Source of the DNA: a virus
Direction: 5' to 3' (one strand)
Length of the DNA stretch: 20,712 nucleotides
Virus record (IMG/VR): IMGVR_UViG_3300042691_009188
Location: 1-20,712 of that record
Shown: in pieces, positions 6,246-11,869 of the stretch
Numbering within the stretch: the first letter of the stretch is position 1
Layout of the letters: each line of letters starts with the position of its first letter
Made by a program: the position numbers and the translations under genes
The notes under the pieces: model-generated
Told to the model about the DNA's origin: nothing
The model's input: only the letters and a program-made list of their open reading frames with translations
Databases searched by the model: none

Positions 6246-6510
6246 AACTGCTGCTTGGACTAGAAAAGAAGGCAAGGATCCTAAAGGGGGATTAAACGCA
6301 AAAGGCGTTGCTAGTTACAGAAGAGAGAACCCAGGATCAAAATTACAAACCGCTGTTACAAAGAAACCGTCGGAATTAAAACCAGGTAGTAAAGACGCTA
6401 AACGCAGAAAATCATTTTGCGCAAGAATGTCTGGAATGCCGGGTCCTATGAAAAAACCAAATGGTGAACCAACTAGAAAAGCATTAGCGTTAAGAAAATG
6501 GAATTGTTAA
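6238..6510 (+). CDS. Small basic phage protein (DUF6321-like)
   Basis: This 90-aa, strongly basic protein contains the conserved run AWTRKEGKDPKGGLNAKG near the N-terminus, then SYRRENPGSKL, and a C-terminal SFCARMSGMPGPMKKPNGEPTRKALAL segment. I recognise this as a family widespread in aquatic phages and, from memory, call it DUF6321; the domain label should be checked. Function is unknown. The high Lys/Arg content suggests contact with nucleic acid or with acidic virion proteins. It overlaps its neighbours on both sides (8 nt upstream, 13 nt downstream). Confidence 0.85.
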   Translation: MPKTAAWTRKEGKDPKGGLNAKGVASYRRENPGSKLQTAVTKKPSELKPGSKDAKRRKSFCARMSGMPGPMKKPNGEPTRKALALRKWNC

Positions 6511-6641
6511 AAAGAAAAGATGGTTCAAAATCCAGAAGAGGATTATGGGACAACATACGAGAAAATAAAGGCTCTGGCAAAAAACCTACAAAAAAGATGC
6601 TTACAGAGGCAAAAAAGATAAAATCTAAAAATAACAAGTAA
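6498..6641 (+). CDS. Small Lys-rich protein (47 aa)
   Basis: This short gene starts 13 nt before the end of the preceding gene, in another frame, and encodes 47 residues (MELLKRKDGSKSRRGLWDNI, then a Lys-rich helix). The RRGLWDNIRENKGSGKKPTK core resembles small proteins I recall from many aquatic phages, always beside the basic protein encoded upstream. It has no membrane segment. The high charge suggests nucleic-acid or virion contact. The stop is followed in frame by five more TAA triplets. Confidence 0.7.
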   Translation: MELLKRKDGSKSRRGLWDNIRENKGSGKKPTKKMLTEAKKIKSKNNK

Positions 6642-6677
6642 TAATAATAATAATAACTAAACAAAAACAAAAACAAA
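6639..6677 (+). repeat. (TAA)6 followed by (ACAAAA)3 leader
   Basis: Six consecutive TAA triplets (6639-6656) begin with the stop codon of the 47-aa gene and stay in its frame. After CTAA come three ACAAAA units, the last A of which is the A of the next ATG at 6678. The block is an unstructured A-rich leader of the kind that replaces Shine-Dalgarno sites in Bacteroidetes. Confidence 0.8.
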
Positions 6678-6947
6678 ATGGCACAATTTATTTCTATTGC
6701 AACTACGATCGCAGGAACACCTACACTACAATTAAACACAAACATGATTACTCATGTTGCTTATGGCTCAGCCACGTCTGTTGTGATTTATATGGGAACA
6801 AAAATTTTAACGCTTACTGTTGCTGGAGCAACAACTACTAACTTTTACAACGCTGTATTAGCCGCAATTGTATCGCAAGTTCCGTCCCCATTAGTTGAGG
6901 TAGTATTGCCAACGGGGGTAACAGTAACAACAGCGGTAGTATCCTAG
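6678..6947 (+). CDS. Small beta-rich phage protein
   Basis: This 89-aa protein, MAQFISIATTIAGTPTLQLN..., is hydrophobic in alternation and poor in charge, with repeated beta-like segments (HVAYGSATSVVIYMGTKILTLTV; LVEVVLPTGVTVTTAVV). It resembles short proteins common in aquatic phage genomes that begin MAQFI and contain TLTV. The composition fits a small virion surface or decoration-type protein, but no function is established. It starts directly after an ACAAAA-repeat leader. Confidence 0.75.
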   Translation: MAQFISIATTIAGTPTLQLNTNMITHVAYGSATSVVIYMGTKILTLTVAGATTTNFYNAVLAAIVSQVPSPLVEVVLPTGVTVTTAVVS

Positions 6948-6965
6948 TAGTTAGAACAATATATT

Positions 6966-7268
6966 ATGGGACAATATGGTAATCAGCCGGATTTCGGCAC
7001 GAAAGCTTTATCAATAACACCAACAGGCGACGCTAGTTCCCTGGATACAGGAGTGTATCTAGGGAATGCAGCCCTGTATGTTGGAACAGGCGGCGATTTA
7101 CTAGTTACTTTAGCTTATGGCGAGGACGGTGGTAGTTTTGCAGGTGGGGCAACCTTATTTAAAAACGTACCGTCTGGTTCATTTTTGCCAATAATAGTAG
7201 ATTATGTATGGGACAATGATGGAGGTTCTTACGGCACCACCGCTGCTGATATAATTGCTCTGTATTAA
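6966..7268 (+). CDS. Small conserved phage protein, decoration/spike-type candidate
   Basis: This 100-aa acidic, Gly-rich protein, MGQYGNQPDFGTKALSITP..., has a recognisable core: LDTGVYLGNAALYVGTGG, LLVTLAYGEDG, TLFKNVPSGSFLPIIVDYVW and a C-terminal TTAADIIALY. This pattern (alternating beta strands with YVGTGG and GSFLPIIVDYV) is frequent in short proteins of aquatic phages. It likely folds as a small beta structure and may decorate the capsid or fiber. That role is inference. The stop codon overlaps the next start (TAATG). Confidence 0.75.
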   Translation: MGQYGNQPDFGTKALSITPTGDASSLDTGVYLGNAALYVGTGGDLLVTLAYGEDGGSFAGGATLFKNVPSGSFLPIIVDYVWDNDGGSYGTTAADIIALY

Positions 7269-7570
7269 TGGCGATGGGAATAGGAATAGGTATGGGTATT
7301 AGCGGCGCTTCTCAAAATGCTGGGTTAGTAACTGGTTGGTTTGAGGTAGTGTCTACATGCGCATTTACCAAGCCAGCAATCAAAGTTGCTACTTCACAAT
7401 TAATCAATGTATCCTATCAACCTGGCGACTATATACAGACAAAAGTATCTGGCCCTTATGCCGGAAAAAGAATTTTACTAGGCGAGTTTACATCAACCGC
7501 TCCAGATGGTTCGTGGATTCTTATTGACACAGAGCCAGGGTCTTTAGTTTACAACGCATGCCAAGTATAA
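7268..7570 (+). CDS. Hypothetical small beta-rich protein
   Basis: This 100-aa protein starts with a Gly/Met/Ile run (MAMGIGIGMGISGASQNAG) followed by a beta-rich segment with many aromatic and Thr residues (WFEVVSTCAFTKPAIKVAT, QPGDYIQTKVSGPYAGKRI, WILIDTEPGSLVYNACQV). The glycine-rich N-terminus is not a convincing signal peptide. ATG overlaps the previous stop by one base, so translation is coupled. I do not recognise the family; with its two upstream neighbours it forms a run of similar-sized beta proteins. Confidence 0.7.
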   Translation: MAMGIGIGMGISGASQNAGLVTGWFEVVSTCAFTKPAIKVATSQLINVSYQPGDYIQTKVSGPYAGKRILLGEFTSTAPDGSWILIDTEPGSLVYNACQV

Positions 7571-7587
7571 ATAAATAAATAAATAAA
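7568..7587 (+). repeat. (TAAA)5 tetranucleotide repeat in intergenic leader
   Basis: Five perfect TAAA units start with the stop codon of the upstream gene and end 2 nt before the ATG at 7590. A shorter TAAA run also precedes the ATG at 1358. It is likely an unstructured A-rich ribosome-binding leader. Confidence 0.85.
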
Positions 7588-7589
7588 TT

Positions 7590-7736
7590 ATGAAAAAAGT
7601 AGTAGAAAAAAAGACTGGTGAAAAATATGCTTCAAAAGCCGCAATGATGAAACACGAAAAAGGTGAATCAAAAGCAATGAAGATGAAGGAGGGAGAAATG
7701 AAAGCCCCTATGAAGAAAAAAGTAAAAAAGAAATAA
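7590..7736 (+). CDS. Lys/Met-rich small protein (48 aa)
   Basis: The gene reads 48 codons from ATG 7590 to TAA 7734-7736. The protein (MKKVVEKKTGEKYASKAAMM, then Lys/Met-rich to a KKKVKKK end) is extremely basic and lacks hydrophobic segments. Short proteins of this form occur in the same neighbourhood in related aquatic phages as I recall them. A nucleic-acid or virion-packaging contact role is plausible from charge only. The next gene starts one base after its stop. Confidence 0.65.
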   Translation: MKKVVEKKTGEKYASKAAMMKHEKGESKAMKMKEGEMKAPMKKKVKKK

Positions 7737-7737
7737 G

Positions 7738-8298
7738 ATGGCATATACTCAAAAATACGGTAGAGGCAATGGTCTTAAAACTGGCGACGACTTGCCTGTT
7801 GAATTTAAACAAAATAATGAACCCCCCGCTAACAAAGCAACTAGAGAAAGAGAAATACAAAACTCTGCTTTTAGATTAGTACAGCAACAAATGGGTTTTA
7901 ATGCTAAGGCGAAAGCGGGATATTCTGGCGCAGACGTTACGCAAGCTAAGAGTATTATATCTAAGTCCGGAGGAGCGCTTTCGAGTGGAGGAAGTTCGTA
8001 CAATTTTAATACAGGTGAAGAAAAAATTGAACCTTACGGGTATAATTATGTAAAACCTAAAGACGGCAAAAAAGGAAGAGTTTTTAATAGTAAAACAAAA
8101 GAACTTGTAAAAGAAGCTAGTTATGCAGATAATGCGTCTAATAAAAATACTTATTCTGGTTCTTTTAAAAACCCTAAAGAGCTTTTAAGCGAGCAGCAAT
8201 TATATCAAGGATTTGTTAAAGACAGTGTTGATGACCAAACAAGAAAACGTTTAAATCTAGCAAATTTAAAAAACACAAAAAGAGTAGCGGGATATTAA
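7738..8298 (+). CDS. Hypothetical protein, polar
   Basis: This 186-aa protein, MAYTQKYGRGNGLKTGDDLP..., is rich in Lys, Asn, Ser and Gly and probably poorly ordered over its middle (about residues 75-140, SSGGSSYNFNTGEEK...). A helical segment occurs near 38-55 (EREIQNSAFRLVQQQMGF) and another near the C-terminus (LSEQQLYQGFVKDS). It has no membrane segment, signal or known catalytic motif. It starts one base after the Lys-rich gene. Its role is unknown; the position suggests a minor virion or assembly protein. Confidence 0.7.
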   Translation: MAYTQKYGRGNGLKTGDDLPVEFKQNNEPPANKATREREIQNSAFRLVQQQMGFNAKAKAGYSGADVTQAKSIISKSGGALSSGGSSYNFNTGEEKIEPYGYNYVKPKDGKKGRVFNSKTKELVKEASYADNASNKNTYSGSFKNPKELLSEQQLYQGFVKDSVDDQTRKRLNLANLKNTKRVAGY

Positions 8299-8328
8299 AC
8301 CAATTAATAACAAATTAAATTAAATAAA

Positions 8329-8604
8329 ATGGAAATAGTAAACGAAAACAATGAGAACAAGATTACAGCGGAACAATTAGAAACTGTGCAAAGACAACAA
8401 AAGGATTTGCAGAATTTATTGGTAAACATTGGAGTTTTGGAATCTCAAAAGCATAGCGCATTGCGCGCGCTAGAAGTATTAAACAAAGAGGTTGACGAAT
8501 TCAAAATGCAACTTGAAGCACAATACGGAGCGATTAATATAAATGTTGCGGATGGGACATACTCTGCAATTGCAGTACCTGAAGCACAATGGGAAGAATT
8601 ATAA
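8329..8604 (+). CDS. Small coiled-coil phage protein
   Basis: This 91-aa protein has an N-terminal coiled-coil hairpin: ITAEQLETVQRQQKDLQNLL, a turn around NIGVLESQKHSAL, and a second helix EVLNKEVDEFKMQLEAQYG, then a short beta tail (AININVADGTYSAI). I recall similar helical proteins in the same position, two to four genes before the terminase, in aquatic phages. It may act as a dimeric assembly or adaptor protein. Its leader shares the AAATTAAATAAAAT sequence seen before groEL. It overlaps the next gene by 16 nt. Confidence 0.75.
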   Translation: MEIVNENNENKITAEQLETVQRQQKDLQNLLVNIGVLESQKHSALRALEVLNKEVDEFKMQLEAQYGAININVADGTYSAIAVPEAQWEEL

Positions 8605-8816
8605 GAAAAATAAGTATTGGTGCAGATTATAAAAATGATGCCATGCACTATTCTATCGCGCAAACGGTATATGGTGGACATGAAATCTCTCATATAATGT
8701 TTGACGAAGAGGACAGATCATATAATATTTATATTAAGAAAAACGAAGAGGTAATGCCTTGGAAGAAATTTAACTCTAACATGGCAATATCTGTTGAATA
8801 TGACCTTGAGTATTGA
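8589..8816 (+). CDS. Small conserved phage protein
   Basis: This 75-aa protein, MGRIIRKISIGADYKNDAMH..., alternates short strands and turns. The IRKISIGADYKNDAMHYSI and NEEVMPWKKFN motifs match small proteins I recall from aquatic phages, function unknown. It overlaps the coiled-coil gene by 16 nt and its stop overlaps the next ATG (TGATG), so it is translationally coupled on both sides. Confidence 0.75.
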   Translation: MGRIIRKISIGADYKNDAMHYSIAQTVYGGHEISHIMFDEEDRSYNIYIKKNEEVMPWKKFNSNMAISVEYDLEY

Positions 8817-9421
8817 TGAGAAGTATTTTTGATTTTTTAATTAGACCAGTCGGCGAAAGATACAACAACAAAGTAGACGTTGACGGTAAAGAACTTATAA
8901 TAAACACAAAAATAGAAAGCTTTAGATCGGTTAACAAATTAGCCGAAGTGGTAGCAACTCCTTTGGCATTTAAAACAGATATAAAACCTGGTGATATAAT
9001 TATTGTACACCATAATGTGTTTAGAAGATTTTATGATATAAAAGGAAAGCAAAAAAATAGTAGATCTTATTTTGAAGAGGATTTATATTTTTGTAGTTTA
9101 GACCAAATATATTTATATAAAAGAGAAGGTAACTGGAATTCAGTGAATGACCGTTGCTTTGTTAAACCTATTAAAAATACAGACTATTTAAAGCTAGATA
9201 AAGAACGAAAGCATATTGGTATATTAAAATATGGTAATAGTTCCTTAGATGAGCTTAAAATAAACCGTGGAGACCTTGTTGGGTATACTCCGTTTGGTGA
9301 ATTTGAGTTTTTAATAGATGGGGAGCGATTATATTGTATGAAATCAAATGATATTGTAATTAAATATGAATACAAAGGAGACGAAGCTGAGTATAATCCA
9401 AGCTGGGCGAAGAGCGGTTGA
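8816..9421 (+). CDS. Tandem GroES-like (Cpn10-fold) protein candidate
   Basis: I chose ATG 8816, which overlaps the previous TGA; a TTG at 8813 is in frame but less likely. In the 201-aa product each half resembles the GroES pattern. First half (about 1-103): an N-terminal strand, IKPGDIIIVHHNVFRRF at about 56-72, and a closing DQIYLY. Second half (about 112-188): CFVKPI, NRGDLVGYTPFGEFEFLIDGERLYCM, and a SNDIVIKYE end that parallels the GroES SDILAIVE strand. No GGIVL/GGLLL mobile loop is visible in either half, so canonical GroEL docking is doubtful. I recall related proteins labelled GroES in aquatic phages. With true groEL/groES upstream, a second co-chaperonin or a repurposed structural protein are both possible. 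Confidence 0.65.
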   Translation: MRSIFDFLIRPVGERYNNKVDVDGKELIINTKIESFRSVNKLAEVVATPLAFKTDIKPGDIIIVHHNVFRRFYDIKGKQKNSRSYFEEDLYFCSLDQIYLYKREGNWNSVNDRCFVKPIKNTDYLKLDKERKHIGILKYGNSSLDELKINRGDLVGYTPFGEFEFLIDGERLYCMKSNDIVIKYEYKGDEAEYNPSWAKSG

Positions 9422-9644
9422 GGAACTTGTAAAGGTTGCTCAAGAAGCAATTATAGACAGCGGGGATGATATATCTGCGGACAGATTAAAAAATGCTGCG
9501 GCAACTAAGAAGTTGGCTATATTTGATGCTTTTGAAATTCTTTCTAGGATTGAAATGGAAGAGAAGATGATAATGGATGAAGAATCAGCAAAGAATGATA
9601 CGCAAAAAGTATTTAAAGGATTTGCAGAAGGGAGGTCTAAATAA
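9366..9644 (+). CDS. Small terminase subunit candidate
   Basis: This 92-aa, mostly helical protein, MNTKETKLSIIQAGRRAVEE..., contains a conserved-looking block LVKVAQEAIIDSGDDISADRLKNA and then TKKLAIFDAFEILSRIE. It overlaps the previous gene by 56 nt and ends one base into the TerL start. Its size, helical make-up and position immediately before the large terminase fit a small terminase (DNA-recognition) subunit. No classical TerS helix-turn-helix is obvious, so the name rests mainly on position. The alternative is another packaging accessory. Confidence 0.6.
   Translation: MNTKETKLSIIQAGRRAVEELVKVAQEAIIDSGDDISADRLKNAAATKKLAIFDAFEILSRIEMEEKMIMDEESAKNDTQKVFKGFAEGRSK
9631..9636 (+). promoter_or_regulatory. 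Consensus Shine-Dalgarno site of the terminase gene
   Basis: GGAGGT lies 7 nt before ATG 9644 and is the full consensus core, unlike the A/T leaders of most genes here. It also encodes Gly-Arg of the upstream protein, so coincidence is possible. Confidence 0.55.
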
Positions 9645-11869
9645 TGTACGAGCAATCATTAGTTAAGGTTATTGAGAATTATATAACCCCCGGCACATTA
9701 AAAAAGAATAACAGGTTACAGAAATGGGAATACGGTTATAACAAAGACCATGATATGGTTGTTATAAGCAAAACCGGAAAGATTGGTGAAGTATATGAAA
9801 TACAAAATTTAAAGATAGCTTTGCCATTAATAGAAGACGTATACTCAAGATCTGATAAAAAGGAAGAGCAGCATTGGCAACAATTTGTTTGCCCTAAAGA
9901 AATAGATAAAATAAAAAGTGTATTTGATTGGACTAAACAACCAGAGCATTTCAAAGAGCGATGGTATGATTATATAGATAACGAGTTTAAATACAGAGAT
10001 GAAGGATTTGCTTTTTACAATAACGGCAAACCAACCTACATAACCGGGACTCACTACATGTACTTACAATGGAGCAAAATCGACGTAGGTGCACCTGACT
10101 TCAGGGAATCAAATAGATTATTTTTTATATTTTGGGAAGCTTGCAAGGCTGATCCAAGATGTTATGGAATGTGCTATTTAAAAAATAGACGTTCTGGATT
10201 TTCTTTTATGTCATCAGCAGAGCTTGTAAACCAAGCAACTATATCTAGCGATTCGCGTTTTGGTATATTATCAAAATCCGGAGCTGATGCTAAAAAAATG
10301 TTTACAGACAAAGTCGTACCAATCTCTGTTAATTACCCATTTTTCTTTAAACCAATACAAGACGGTATGGATAGGCCAAAAACAGAATTGGCTTATCGTA
10401 TACCTGCATCAAAACTAACAAGAAGAAAACTAGATTCAAACGAACAGTTAGCAGAGCTCGAAGGGCTTGACACGACTATTGACTGGAAAAATACCGGAGA
10501 CAATAGTTATGATGGTGAAAAGTTAAAGCTGTTAGTTCATGATGAAAGTGGTAAATGGGAACGTCCTGATAATATTCTAAATAACTGGCGTGTAACAAAA
10601 ACAACATTAAGGTTAGGTAGTAGAATTATTGGTAAATGTATGATGGGATCAACATCTAATGCATTAGATAAAGGAGGAGAGAATTTTAAAAAACTCTATT
10701 ATGGTTCAGACGTTACAAAAAGAAACCGCAATGGACAGACTAGTTCAGGATTATATAGTTTGTTTATACCTATGGAGTGGTCCTACGAGGGATTCATTGA
10801 TACTTATGGGGTACCTGTATTCGATACTCCAGAAAAACCGGTAAAAGGTGTTGATGGTAATTGGATTGAGTATGGCGTTATTGAGCATTGGCAAAATGAG
10901 GTTGATGGATTAAAGCAAGACTCAGACGGATTAAATGAATATTACCGTCAGTTTCCAAGAACAGAGCAACACGCATTTAGGGATGAAACAAAGCAATCTT
11001 TGTTTAACCTTACAAAAATATACGAGCAAATAGATTATAATGAGGATCTGCGCAATACTAGCATGGTTACGCGTGGAAATTTCCAATGGGAAAATGGCAT
11101 ACAAGATACAAGAGTACAATTTTATCCTAATAAAGATGGGCGATTCTTAATTTCTTGGGTACCGCCTATACATTTGCAAAACCGTATGATTATAAGAGAT
11201 GGATATAAATATCCAGGTAATGAGCACTGTGGCGCATTTGGTTGTGATAGTTATGATATATCTGGAACAGTTAACGCGAGAGGTTCAAATGGATCGCTGC
11301 ATGGATTGACTAAGTTTTCAATGGAAGACATACCGCCAAATCATTTTTTCTTAGAATATATAGCTAGACCGCAAACATCGGAGATATTTTTTGAAGAGGT
11401 GTTAATGGCACTAGTGTTTTACGGCATGCCAATGCTTGCAGAAAATAATAAGCCAAGGCTATTATATTATTTAAAAAGAAGAGGGTACCGTGGTTACTCC
11501 ATGAATAGACCTGACAAAATATTAAATAAACTTTCGCCATTCGAAAAAGAAGTTGGCGGAATTCCTAACTCTTCAACAGATGTAATGCAAGCGCATGCAT
11601 CAGCTATTGAGACGCATATAGAGCAGCACATTGGATTAAAACAAGAAGGCGAATACGGAACAATGTATTTCCAAAGAACTCTGGAGGATTGGGCTAAATT
11701 TAATATAAATAATAGAACAAATCATGATGCCTCTATTAGTTCAGGATTAGCAATAATGGCTTGCAATAGACACATGTATACACCAATAGCAAAAGTAGAA
11801 AGGCCATCAATTTCTCTTGGATTTAAAAAATACGACAATAAAGGATATAATTCACAAATAATACAATAA
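9644..11869 (+). CDS. terL: Terminase large subunit (TerL), ATPase-nuclease
   Basis: This 741-aa protein would be the motor that pumps DNA into the prohead and cuts the concatemer. The ATPase domain shows a degenerate Walker A at about 179-187 (LKNRRSGFS, without the usual GKS/T), Walker B with Asp300-Glu301 (LLVHDES) and coupling motif GSTSN at 335-339. The nuclease domain (about 525-720) shows Asp535 and Asp538 (FGCDSYD) and Asp695 (NHDAS) as candidate metal ligands. Length and motifs resemble the long terminases of crAss-like and related aquatic phages. It is preceded by a TerS candidate and followed without a gap by the portal (stop 11869, start 11870). A consensus GGAGGT site precedes the start. 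Confidence 0.92.
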   Translation: MYEQSLVKVIENYITPGTLKKNNRLQKWEYGYNKDHDMVVISKTGKIGEVYEIQNLKIALPLIEDVYSRSDKKEEQHWQQFVCPKEIDKIKSVFDWTKQPEHFKERWYDYIDNEFKYRDEGFAFYNNGKPTYITGTHYMYLQWSKIDVGAPDFRESNRLFFIFWEACKADPRCYGMCYLKNRRSGFSFMSSAELVNQATISSDSRFGILSKSGADAKKMFTDKVVPISVNYPFFFKPIQDGMDRPKTELAYRIPASKLTRRKLDSNEQLAELEGLDTTIDWKNTGDNSYDGEKLKLLVHDESGKWERPDNILNNWRVTKTTLRLGSRIIGKCMMGSTSNALDKGGENFKKLYYGSDVTKRNRNGQTSSGLYSLFIPMEWSYEGFIDTYGVPVFDTPEKPVKGVDGNWIEYGVIEHWQNEVDGLKQDSDGLNEYYRQFPRTEQHAFRDETKQSLFNLTKIYEQIDYNEDLRNTSMVTRGNFQWENGIQDTRVQFYPNKDGRFLISWVPPIHLQNRMIIRDGYKYPGNEHCGAFGCDSYDISGTVNARGSNGSLHGLTKFSMEDIPPNHFFLEYIARPQTSEIFFEEVLMALVFYGMPMLAENNKPRLLYYLKRRGYRGYSMNRPDKILNKLSPFEKEVGGIPNSSTDVMQAHASAIETHIEQHIGLKQEGEYGTMYFQRTLEDWAKFNINNRTNHDASISSGLAIMACNRHMYTPIAKVERPSISLGFKKYDNKGYNSQIIQ

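Noticed and set aside
8813-8815. TTG start for the tandem GroES-like gene
   Set aside because: ATG at 8816 is the next codon and forms the common TGATG overlap with the preceding stop.
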